From: DATGFK01 sp040007395
GTDB lineage: Bacteria > Chloroflexota > Anaerolineae > Aggregatilineales > UBA2796
DNA length: 7,406 bases
NCBI GenBank assembly: GCA_040007395.1
Contig: JBDTVG010000230.1
Location: forward strand, 1 to 7,406
Direction of reading: 5' to 3'
Both the position numbers and the translations under genes were made by a program. Positions 1 to 5,668 of this stretch are shown in pieces. Within the stretch, counting starts at the first letter, position 1; each line of letters opens with the position of its first letter. A model generated the notes under the pieces. That model had not been told where the DNA came from. It saw only the letters and a list, made by a program, of their open reading frames with translations, and made no database searches.

Positions 1-346
1 CCGGCCCCGGCACTGTCCCATTGAAGCTGTAAGCATCGACCTTTTTGCCGTTGCCCAGATCAAGGCTAACGGTCTGGGTGGTCAGTTTGAAGGATTTGAC
101 TGGCGCAGTCGTGTTGTCTGGCTCAACCAGCTTGGTGATAGGGATCGCTGACGCATCGGGGGTTCCCATCGCCATACTGCCCATATCCATACCGGGCATA
201 TCGTCCATGCCCACCGAACTCATATTAATGTTGTCCGGGACGAGTGAACGGCGTGCGGCGACATAGTACACGCCTGTGGCGGCGACTATCAATAGTACTA
301 CACCAATACCGACAATTTTGAGGATTTTCTTGAGAAGTTTCATCAT
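1..346 (-). CDS. multicopper oxidase, N-terminal part (runs off left edge)
   Basis: Reading leftward from an ATG at 346-344, the frame stays open to the window edge, giving about 115 residues. They start with a basic segment (MMKLLKK) and a hydrophobic stretch (KIVGIGVVLLIVAATGVYYV), so the protein is probably anchored in the membrane with its body outside. A methionine-rich segment follows (MSSVGMDDMPGMDMGSMAMG), of the kind that binds Cu(I) in copper-handling proteins. The visible end, DAYSFNGTVPGP, matches the start of the first cupredoxin domain of multicopper oxidases (NGxxPGP). The copper-ligand His clusters would lie outside the window. Likely role: oxidation of Cu(I) or organic substrates at the cell surface, often for copper tolerance. 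Start choice: ATGs at 352, 346 and 343 are in frame and a TAG lies at 358-356. Only 346 has an AGG at a usable 8-nt spacing. Family call is firm, substrate is not. Confidence 0.85.
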   Translation of the reverse strand, partial: MMKLLKKILKIVGIGVVLLIVAATGVYYVAARRSLVPDNINMSSVGMDDMPGMDMGSMAMGTPDASAIPITKLVEPDNTTAPVKSFKLTTQTVSLDLGNGKKVDAYSFNGTVPGP

Positions 347-453
347 TCGCATGGCCTAAGCCATTCCGTCCTTTTCTCTACACCGTGCCCGTATGCTTAA
401 TTTGATAGTTGCAGTGTACGGTTTTAGGGGCAGGGTGAATAGAAAGAACGGTC

Positions 454-502
454 ATGACTCAGCGATGACAAACCTTCATGACTTCGGAATGACATTTGTC
501 AT
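454..502. promoter_or_regulatory. candidate OmpR-type operator: phased ATGAC repeats ending in a palindrome
   Basis: ATGAC occurs at 454, 465, 478 and 489, that is at steps of 11, 13 and 11 bp, close to one helical turn. The last copy opens a perfect palindrome, ATGACATTTGTCAT (489-502), with 6-bp arms and a 2-bp centre. The block lies about 110-160 bp upstream of the multicopper oxidase start. E. coli CusR, an OmpR-family copper response regulator, binds ATGACAA-N2-TTGTCAT-like sites; the arms match but the spacing here is 2 bp shorter. Copper control is inference. The block could equally serve the plus-strand promoter at 570. Confidence 0.4.
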
Positions 503-569
503 ACGCAGCAGTCGATGGCAGCATCAAGGCCAAAACCCCTGTCAAGATGAGAGGATCATCACAAATCCA

Positions 570-598
570 TTGACGACCCAAACAGCGGGTGCTATCCT
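570..598 (+). promoter_or_regulatory. promoter of the T-box leader
   Basis: TTGACG (570-575) is separated by 17 bp from TATCCT (593-598), a good -35 with a moderate -10 of the housekeeping sigma type. The predicted transcript starts near 605, immediately before the conserved T-box stem I, which supports the call. Confidence 0.6.
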
Positions 599-604
599 GC
601 CTCC

Positions 605-880
605 CCATCAACGATGACGGAAAAGAGTAAGCGGTAAGCGTCGTATAGAGAAGCAGATCCCCGGCTGCAAGGTCTGCTCGATTAGCCCCGCCGAACGTAG
701 TTCCTGAGTTGGTACGCCGAAGGCTCACACATTAAGCGATCCAAGCTGAGTAAGCGTATCTGGGTTTTGCCCGTTACAGCGTCGAGAGTCCCTCACACCG
801 CGTGAGGGGAATTCAAGGTGGTACCGCGGAAGCTGCGCCTTTCGTCCTTGTTCCAAGGGATGTAAGGCGTTTTTGTTTGT
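605..880 (+). promoter_or_regulatory. T-box riboswitch, probably sensing uncharged tRNA-Val
   Basis: A full T-box leader can be read in order. Stem I has AGTA (626-629) facing GAAC (693-696), a distal hairpin AGCAGA/TCTGCT (652-657 with 673-678) whose loop holds CTGCAAG, and CCTGAG closing the specifier loop. Aligned with the B. subtilis glyQS leader (GAAA-GGC-AUU-CUUGAG), the same spacing here (GAAC-GTA-GTT-CCTGAG) places the specifier codon at 697-699 = GUA, valine. A GGGTTTTGCCCGTTA stretch corresponds to the stem II region. Stem III is CCCTCAC/GTGAGGG (790-796 with 802-808). The conserved T-box AAGGTGGTACCGCG (815-828) carries UGGU at 819-822, which pairs with ACCA of a tRNA whose discriminator base is A, as in tRNA-Val. 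CAAGG (814-818) can pair with CCTTG (846-850) as antiterminator; the alternative is the terminator. Uncharged tRNA would permit read-through. No amino-acid or tRNA-synthetase gene follows in the window. Confidence 0.92.
836..878 (+). terminator. T-box attenuator terminator
   Basis: CGCCTT (836-841) pairs with AAGGCG (864-869). Inside, CGTCCTTG pairs with CAAGGGATG with one wobble or bulge around a short loop, and TTTTTGTTT follows (870-878). The 5' arm shares CCTTG with the antiterminator, so the two structures exclude each other, as the T-box mechanism needs. Confidence 0.9.
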
Positions 881-917
881 GCGGTACCAACAGATTAACG
901 AGAATGAGGACAATTCG

Positions 918-1013
918 ATGCAAACACTCCGTAATGATACAAACACTTTCTACGACTCGGTGGCGGACTACTCGTATGGTCAAGAAACCACATCTTGTAA
1001 GCTTGGGCACTAG
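918..1013 (+). CDS. 31-aa ORF after the T-box, possible truncated methyltransferase start
   Basis: ATG at 918 follows ATGAGGA with a 7-nt spacer, a convincing ribosome binding site 40 nt past the T-box terminator, so this is where the regulated gene should begin. The ORF stops at TAG 1011-1013 after 31 codons. Its first 18 residues, MQTLRNDTNTFYDSVADY, resemble the N-terminus of class I SAM-dependent methyltransferases, which often begin with FYDxxAxYYD. The rest (SYGQETTSCKLGH) does not continue that pattern, and no longer frame follows in 1014-1187. It may be a gene stump left by deletion or frameshift, or a short leader-type peptide. The resemblance rests on about ten residues, so function is unassigned. 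Confidence 0.4.
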   Translation: MQTLRNDTNTFYDSVADYSYGQETTSCKLGH

Positions 1014-1187
1014 GCAGCGCGATAGTGATCGTGAATAATACCGCTTAAAATGGGACGACTACAGACCCCGTACTCCCAAAAAATACATCCAGATGCCAGG
1101 TTTAGTTAGGCGGCGTCGCGGTAGTAGTCGTTTTGTATTCCCCCCAAGATTGGGCGACATCGCACAGGTCCATCGGCGGTAGAAATG

Positions 1188-1212
1188 GTGTAGTACGGAA
1201 AAACTCTATCCG
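1188..1212 (+). repeat. left terminal inverted repeat (IRL)
   Basis: It starts GTGTAGT and contains CGGAAAAAC, then ends TCCG. Compared with the reverse complement of 2450-2474 it differs at four positions (one at base 8, three between bases 18 and 21). The match stops just outside GTGTAG, fixing the element's outer edge to within a base. Confidence 0.85.
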
Positions 1213-1332
1213 CGCCATTTTTAGGGCACCAATTGCACACAAACCGCCCTTGCAACCAGCATCTATCCGGTTTCACGAAAGAGGGTATTCTTGGTGATCA
1301 GCGCTTGAAGCATACTTCACTGTGAGGCACTC

Positions 1333-2433
1333 GTGATCTTTCATTGGTTGCTCTGCTTTTGGTCGTTCGTGGTGGATGTGGCGTTGGTTCGTCGGATGGG
1401 TGATCGAGAAAAGGATCTCGAGATCCTGCTGCTGAGGCAGCAATTGCGGATTGTGGAACGCCGGCAGCAGCGAGGTCCAGTTCTGGAGCGCTGGGAAAAG
1501 CTACCGTTGGTGGCGCTGACAGCACGGTTGCAAGCGGGCACGACCGATTGGCGCGAGCGGCTAACGGCAACAATGCTTCTATTCAAGCCCGATACGGTGC
1601 TCAAGTGGCAACGCGAATTGGTGCGCCGTAAGTGGACCTTCAAGCAGACCAACAAAAGTGGCCGTCCACGGGTCGATCCGGAGATCGAGCGCTGGATTGT
1701 GCGGCTGGTCAACGAGAACCCACGTTGGGGCAGTGAGCGGATCCATGGTGAGTTGGTCAAGCTGGGGTTTAGGCTCGACCCCAAGACCGTACGCAATGTG
1801 ATGAAACGCCGCCACTTGCCTCCCTCACCGCAGCATGGAGCGAGTTCCTGGCGAACCTTCCTGAACCATTACAAACCGTATATGCTGGCCTGCGATTTCT
1901 TTACCGTCGAAACGGTCTGGCTGCAGACGCTGTACGTACTATTCTTCATCGAGCTGGGTACCCGCCGCGTCTATCTGGCAGGCATCAGCGAACATCCCAA
2001 TTCAGTCTGGGTAGCCCAGCAAGCCAGACAGCTCACCTGGCAACTGCAAACTGATCGACCGGGCGCTCAACCGCTGCACTTTCTGATCCACGATAATGAC
2101 ACCAAGTTCAGTACCGCCTTTGACAGCGTGTTTGCAGCTGAAAAGATGGAAATCGTGTTCACCCCGCCACGGACGCCGCAGGCCAACGCCTTTGCTGAGC
2201 GCTGGGTTCGGTCGGTTCGAACGGAATGTCTTGACCAGCTGCTCATCCTCGACCAGCGTCACCTGAAGCATGTTTTGGATGCGTATATCGAGTTTTACAA
2301 TCACTCACGGCCGCATCAAGGCCTCAACCAGAATATTCCGATGGCCTCACCAAACTCTGTGAGTGACGGTCCGATTGGGAGGCGCGACAGCCTGGGAGGA
2401 CTCCTCCATGATTACTTTCGACGAGCCGCTTGA
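1333..2433 (+). CDS. IS transposase, DDE integrase-core (rve) family
   Basis: A 366-aa protein that would cut and join the ends of the surrounding IS. The start is GTG at 1333, with GAGG at 1324-1327 and a 5-nt spacer. Residues 1-50 carry a hydrophobic stretch and a leucine-rich heptad segment (ILLLRQQLRIVERRQQR). Residues 108-165 form a helix-turn-helix-like region (GRPRVDPEIERWI, then NPRWGSERIHGELVKLGF), typical of the HTH_21-like part before the rve domain. The catalytic triad is D188 (MLACDFFTV), D254 (IHDNDTKF) and E289 (NAFAERW), with 34 residues between the second D and the E, as in D,D(35)E enzymes. RTECLDQLLILDQRHL and YNHSRPHQGLN are the usual C-terminal landmarks. The frame is unbroken and all three acidic residues are present, so it may be active. 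Large minus-strand frames over 1298-2304 are its shadows. Confidence 0.95.
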   Translation: MIFHWLLCFWSFVVDVALVRRMGDREKDLEILLLRQQLRIVERRQQRGPVLERWEKLPLVALTARLQAGTTDWRERLTATMLLFKPDTVLKWQRELVRRKWTFKQTNKSGRPRVDPEIERWIVRLVNENPRWGSERIHGELVKLGFRLDPKTVRNVMKRRHLPPSPQHGASSWRTFLNHYKPYMLACDFFTVETVWLQTLYVLFFIELGTRRVYLAGISEHPNSVWVAQQARQLTWQLQTDRPGAQPLHFLIHDNDTKFSTAFDSVFAAEKMEIVFTPPRTPQANAFAERWVRSVRTECLDQLLILDQRHLKHVLDAYIEFYNHSRPHQGLNQNIPMASPNSVSDGPIGRRDSLGGLLHDYFRRAA

Positions 2434-2449
2434 CCGCTTACCATCAGCA

Positions 2450-2474
2450 CGGACAAGGTTTTTCCGAACTACAC
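2450..2474 (-). repeat. right terminal inverted repeat (IRR)
   Basis: On the minus strand it reads GTGTAGTTCGGAAAAAC at the outer end and finishes TTGTCCG, matching the left repeat at 21 of 25 positions. It begins 16 bp after the transposase stop and ends 16 bp before the -35 of the next promoter. Confidence 0.85.
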
Positions 2475-2490
2475 GAGCTTCTGATTGATC

Positions 2491-2519
2491 TTGACAACGA
2501 TTTAATGCAGGTGTATTAT
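2491..2519 (+). promoter_or_regulatory. strong sigma-70-type promoter of the EFR1-TetR-oxidoreductase cluster
   Basis: TTGACA (2491-2496, perfect -35) lies 17 bp from TATTAT (2514-2519, one mismatch to consensus -10). Transcription would start near 2526, leaving a leader of about 110 nt before the EFR1 start. Only 16 bp separate the -35 from the right IS end, so any upstream activating sequence has been replaced by IS DNA. Confidence 0.8.
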
Positions 2520-2538
2520 CAATGCAAATGCATTAAAT
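2500..2538. promoter_or_regulatory. probable repressor operator overlapping the -10
   Basis: ATTTAATGCA (2500-2509) and TGCATTAAAT (2529-2538) are a perfect 10-bp inverted repeat with a 19-bp gap that holds the -10 box. Inside it, AATGC-AAAT-GCATT (2521-2534) is a second, tighter palindrome, and AATGCA occurs three times in direct order (2504, 2521, 2527). A dimeric repressor bound here would block RNA polymerase. The TetR protein encoded at 3575 in the same cluster is the natural candidate; this pairing is inferred. Confidence 0.6.
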
Positions 2539-2634
2539 AGCTCAATAGGCGTAACATAAGACCCATTGAGCTGCAACGGGGCAGATCGGACGGTTTTGGT
2601 TTGCCGCTGCCTCTATGGGACGAGGAAATCGCAA

Positions 2635-3468
2635 ATGGAAATTCATACCGCCACGGTGATTTACTACTCTCCGACCGGAACAACCCACAAGGTCATCCAA
2701 TCGGTCCTCAAAGGCATGAACATTGCCGCCAAGCAGCAGATCAACTTAACCAGGCCGCAAGCCCGGATCGAGGTGCCGTCTCGCCTGGTTGGGGATATCG
2801 TCCTGATAGGAATCCCGGTCTATGGGAAGGGAATCCCCCGAATACTAATTCCCTATTTCACGGCATTAAAAGGCGAGGGAAAGCCGGTGGTTCTGCTCAC
2901 GGTCTACGGGAATCTGGACGAAGGGACGGCATTGCCGGACCTGTACAGGCTGGTCAAAAAATCGGATTGCATCGTTGTAGGAGCCGCTTCGTTCATCGGC
3001 GAACATACGCTTTCCACCGACGAGATAGCCATCGCAAAGGGCCGCCCCAATGCGCAAGACCGATTGAAGGCCGAGCAGTTTGGGCAACTCATTCTGAAGA
3101 AGGCACAAAATGCCAGTGATTGGCATGAGATCGCGGTTGAGCTTGAGCCGCCCCATTTCATGAGTCTAATCTTCAACCCTTTGAAAAAATTGGGCGCTCG
3201 AAACGAGAGCACCAAGCGATTCACACGAACGCCGTTTGCGAACATGCAGGTGTGTAATCAATGTGGAATTTGCGCAAGGATGTGTCCCATGGGTGCCATC
3301 GATCCGCACACGTTTCGGATCGATGAGCGGCGGTGTTTTCATTGTTTTTCCTGCGTAAAGCGATGTCCCCAGAATGCGCGGAAGATCGTCTATAAGCCAA
3401 AGTTCCTCGTAACAGCATTCTTGAAAACCATGAACACGGTTGAACATGCGCCCAAGATTTATGTCTAG
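2635..3468 (+). CDS. EFR1-family flavodoxin/ferredoxin fusion protein
   Basis: A 277-aa cytoplasmic electron-transfer protein. The N-terminal half is flavodoxin-like: YYSPTGTTHKV (residues 10-20) is the loop that holds the FMN phosphate, followed by IVLIGIPVYGKGIP (55-68) and VVLLTVYGNLDEGTAL (85-100). The C-terminal part has two [4Fe-4S] ferredoxin motifs of the form CxxCxxCxxxCP: C207, C210, C213, C217 and C234, C237, C240, C244. This domain order is that of EFR1 family ferredoxins; the physiological partner is unknown. Start: ATG at 2635 has GAGGA with an 8-nt spacer and begins right at the flavodoxin fold. The upstream TTG at 2566 would add 23 unlikely residues. It is the first gene of the cluster behind the promoter at 2491, 106 bp before the TetR gene. 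Electron transfer in a redox or stress response is inferred. Confidence 0.92.
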   Translation: MEIHTATVIYYSPTGTTHKVIQSVLKGMNIAAKQQINLTRPQARIEVPSRLVGDIVLIGIPVYGKGIPRILIPYFTALKGEGKPVVLLTVYGNLDEGTALPDLYRLVKKSDCIVVGAASFIGEHTLSTDEIAIAKGRPNAQDRLKAEQFGQLILKKAQNASDWHEIAVELEPPHFMSLIFNPLKKLGARNESTKRFTRTPFANMQVCNQCGICARMCPMGAIDPHTFRIDERRCFHCFSCVKRCPQNARKIVYKPKFLVTAFLKTMNTVEHAPKIYV

Positions 3469-3574
3469 CAGTTCAGTTGCAATAGCCGTGTACCTGTGAC
3501 GAAAGAACTTGAACCCATGATCGGCAAGCCATTTCAGATCAAAAGGCTAATCATCATCGGTAGGACATAAAGTT

Positions 3575-4186
3575 ATGACCAAACAACATAAACAGGATAC
3601 TGCGACAAGGATCCTCGATGCCTCCTTGGCATTGATAGCCGAAAAGGGAGCCGATGCGTTGCGCACCCGGGAGATATTGGAACGGGCCGAGATCTCCAAT
3701 CTCTCTGCGATTAACTACTATTTTGGCTCGCTCGATCAGTTACGCCTACGCATCCTTGAGCACTATTTTGAAGGCGCGCGCCCGATCATAACCGGCATCG
3801 ACGATGAGGACAATCCGCGAGAGGCTTTGTTGGGCTACTGTCGCCGGGCAGCGCGTTTTGTGTTAGATCACCCGACTCTGGAGAGAAATATCCTCTTTCT
3901 GGCCCTCTCAGGCGACCCTCAAACCGCAACTCCTTTTTCGAAAATCATCGCCGAAAATATCAGCGCACTGACACGTCTGATCCTGCGGGCGCGGAAAGAA
4001 CACGACCCGATCAAGGCGAAACATGATGCGATCACCTTGGCCTCGGCGACGATCTATCCTTTACTTCTGATCTCTTATGGGCCGGGTTCGGTGGGGATCG
4101 ATTTCTCCGATGAAGGGGAGCGGGAGAAGTATTTCACGAACCTAGTCGATGTTCTACTTGGATCTTCAAACCTATCCAGTGTCTGA
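3575..4186 (+). CDS. TetR/AcrR family transcriptional regulator
   Basis: A 203-aa one-component regulator. Residues 8-56 form the TetR DNA-binding domain: DTATRILDASLALIAEKGAD, then the helix-turn-helix with TREILERAEISN and the typical AINYYFGSLDQL ending the recognition helix. The remainder is helical and would form the ligand-binding and dimer part; its ligand cannot be read from the sequence. ATG 3575 has AGGA with a 9-nt spacer. It lies between the EFR1 gene (106-bp gap) and the oxidoreductase gene (39-bp gap) on the same strand, with no clear terminator between, so it is probably co-transcribed. The inverted repeat over the -10 at 2514 is the likely binding site, which would make the cluster self-repressing until an inducer appears. 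Confidence 0.92.
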   Translation: MTKQHKQDTATRILDASLALIAEKGADALRTREILERAEISNLSAINYYFGSLDQLRLRILEHYFEGARPIITGIDDEDNPREALLGYCRRAARFVLDHPTLERNILFLALSGDPQTATPFSKIIAENISALTRLILRARKEHDPIKAKHDAITLASATIYPLLLISYGPGSVGIDFSDEGEREKYFTNLVDVLLGSSNLSSV

Positions 4187-4225
4187 CGCAGGAACAAATA
4201 TCACAAACCGTAAGGAGACGAGATA

Positions 4226-5248
4226 ATGAATGCACACGGGATGACGGCGAGCAGTTGGGCAGTTCAGTATCACCGATATGGCACCCCTGATGTCTTGGTT
4301 CGCGAATCTGTTCCCGTTGAGCACGCACGGGCTAACGAGATCCGGGTCAGGGTAGCAGCTGTCGGAATTCATCGGCTAGACCTCGTATATCGAGCCGGCA
4401 CTGTGCGACTCCACGGGTTCGGATTCCCGAAGGGTACCGGCGTCGATTTTGTGGGAACCGTGGACGAAGTCGGGGCCGTGGTAACCGATACCGAGATTGG
4501 AGCGGTGGTATTTGGCTGCATTGGGGTTGAACCGAGTCGTCGACGTGGTACCGTCGCCGAATTCGTGACGGTGTCCCGTGAGAAATACGCCGTGCTGCCA
4601 ATACCTGTTCTTGAGCCTGCCCTGGGAGCACTTCCGCTCTCAGGGCTGACTGCCCTCGCTTGTCTTCGCGATTCACTGCATGTTTCGGTTGGGGATCGTG
4701 TTCTCATTGTCGGCGCGGGCGGTGGCGTGGGCATCGCCGCGATCCAGATCGCACGGATTCTGGGGGCAGTACCGGTTGCCGTATGTGGCCCGAGCAATGT
4801 GTCGCTTTGTCGCGATCTAGGAGCGCAGGAGATCTACGACTACTCCGTGACGAAGCCGGCTGACATTCCGGGACGCTTCGCAGCTATGCTCGATCTTGTC
4901 GGCACTGATACGCTCGCATACCGGCCGCTCATCGCATCCGGCGGCAGGATACTGTGCACAGTCGGGGATGCCTGGCTCAGGATGCTGCCTGGGGCAATTC
5001 TGAAGAGTCCGAGAATCGGGATTATCAGCGTGGGTCCGTCGAGGCGTAACCTCGAGTGGCTGGCGACTGAAGTTGGATCAGGTCGTCTTCGACCGGTCGT
5101 TGACCGCGTCTATTCCGTCGATGCTATCGCGCAGGCCCACTCCGATGCTGCCCACCCCCATGCTTCGGGGCGACGGCTGGTGGTAGTAGACCATCACGAA
5201 GAGACCACCGCGGATCATAGCACAACGGTATCTACCATGCTCAATTAA
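4226..5248 (+). CDS. medium-chain NAD(P)H quinone oxidoreductase-like protein
   Basis: A 340-aa member of the medium-chain dehydrogenase/reductase superfamily. Residues 8-125 are the GroES-like domain (AVQYHRYGTPDVLVRESVPV, GTGVDFVGTVDEVG at 70-83). The Rossmann fold starts at DRVLIVGAGGGVGIAAIQIA (157-176), whose AGGGVG matches the AxxGxG loop of the quinone-oxidoreductase branch. GRLRPVVDRVYSVDAIAQAH (286-305) is the usual C-terminal landmark. The Cys/His ligands of zinc alcohol dehydrogenases are absent at the usual places: position 48 is HR where zinc enzymes have CH, and 72 is GVDF rather than GHE. It is therefore probably a zinc-free NAD(P)H-dependent quinone or enone reductase; the substrate is unknown. 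The start has AAGGAG with an 8-nt spacer, the best ribosome binding site in the window. It is the last gene of the EFR1-TetR cluster, consistent with a redox-stress role. Confidence 0.9.
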   Translation: MNAHGMTASSWAVQYHRYGTPDVLVRESVPVEHARANEIRVRVAAVGIHRLDLVYRAGTVRLHGFGFPKGTGVDFVGTVDEVGAVVTDTEIGAVVFGCIGVEPSRRRGTVAEFVTVSREKYAVLPIPVLEPALGALPLSGLTALACLRDSLHVSVGDRVLIVGAGGGVGIAAIQIARILGAVPVAVCGPSNVSLCRDLGAQEIYDYSVTKPADIPGRFAAMLDLVGTDTLAYRPLIASGGRILCTVGDAWLRMLPGAILKSPRIGIISVGPSRRNLEWLATEVGSGRLRPVVDRVYSVDAIAQAHSDAAHPHASGRRLVVVDHHEETTADHSTTVSTMLN

Positions 5249-5668
5249 GCAATTGGACAACAGGCAACGGAATCGGGAGGAATTCGCTATCTTGCCCGCT
5301 TTCACAGTTGCCCACGACGGTTATTCAAACCAATGGGATGAGCAGTGGGAAACACCATGACAGCACGAACGAGGCGCTGGACAAAATGATGGACTGCCAA
5401 CCTTGGTCTATTAGCTGGTATTTATCGGATATTGGTGGAATCTAGCGGGCTATACCTACCTACGAATATAGATCGACTATTCCCCGAAACGGCACGAATA
5501 GTCGATCAGAGTTAACACGCTCAAGGGCACTATTCGTTCACGGATGTTATCGGTTGTTGTCAGGCGTTCTTGCTCGTTGCTGTTTCCGACGATGCCTTGT
5601 TCGACGCAGAAGTCGTGACGGAACAGCAAAACATGCACGCTGTGCGTCCACAATCAAAGTGGGACTGG
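5249..5668. other. intergenic region between convergent units
   Basis: 420 bp between the plus-strand oxidoreductase and the minus-strand CPBP protease. No convincing gene is present. It contains a perfect 12-bp inverted repeat (5471-5507) and one plus-strand frame that begins at ATG 5357, is interrupted by TGA 5387 and TAA 5513, and closes at TGA 5675. A 22-codon frame from TTG 5292 ends with a TGA overlapping that ATG. I see no hairpin followed by a T-run that would serve as an intrinsic terminator for either side. Confidence 0.6.
5471..5507. repeat. perfect 12-bp inverted repeat with 13-nt spacer
   Basis: GATCGACTATTC (5471-5482) and GAATAGTCGATC (5496-5507) are exact reverse complements around CCCGAAACGGCAC. 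A partial third copy, CTATTCGT, lies at 5530-5537. It can form a stable hairpin in RNA from either strand but has no T-run next to it, so it is not a standard terminator. It sits between two transcription units that point at each other, where it might end or protect both mRNAs, or act as a protein or recombinase site. Function is open. Confidence 0.8.

Larger units (their letters stand above)
1188..2474 (+). mobile_element. complete insertion sequence, rve/DDE type, 1287 bp
   Basis: One transposase gene (1333-2433) lies between imperfect inverted repeats at 1188-1212 and 2450-2474 (21 of 25 positions match). The transposase stop is only 16 bp from the right repeat and its start is 120 bp from the left one, a normal IS layout. 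The catalytic domain is of the retroviral-integrase type shared by IS3 and IS481 relatives, with one ORF rather than the frameshifted pair of IS3; I do not assign a named family. The bases next to the two ends (AAATG on the left, GAGCT on the right) do not form a target duplication. The element separates the T-box region from the EFR1 promoter. Confidence 0.88.

Noticed and set aside
393..1038. Several ORFs of 65-89 codons on both strands
   Set aside because: They run through the T-box leader and its promoter, have odd compositions, and no ribosome binding site or recognisable domain supports them.
1055..1131. Inverted repeat ACGACTAC / GTAGTCGT just left of the IS
   Set aside because: The 8-bp arms are 61 bp apart without further pairing. 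This is expected by chance and does not coincide with the IS ends.
1298..2304. Minus-strand ORFs of 78-151 codons inside the transposase gene
   Set aside because: They are antisense shadows of a clear DDE transposase, rich in Arg and Ser, with no domain of their own.
2566..2634. Upstream TTG extension of the EFR1 protein by 23 residues
   Set aside because: The flavodoxin fold begins at the ATG at 2635, which has GAGGA at 8 nt. The added residues (MSCNGADRTVLVCRCLYG...) look non-coding and lie in the leader RNA.
3469..3568. A frame continuing past the EFR1 TAG stop, with a possible GTG start at 3493 ending TAA
   Set aside because: Only about 25 codons, no good ribosome binding site and no similarity I recognise. 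It is probably plain intergenic sequence before the TetR gene.
5292..5360. 22-codon frame from TTG whose TGA overlaps the ATG at 5357
   Set aside because: The overlap looks like translational coupling, but the TTG has a poorly spaced GGAGG (11 nt) and the following frame stops after 10 codons, so chance is the simpler reading.
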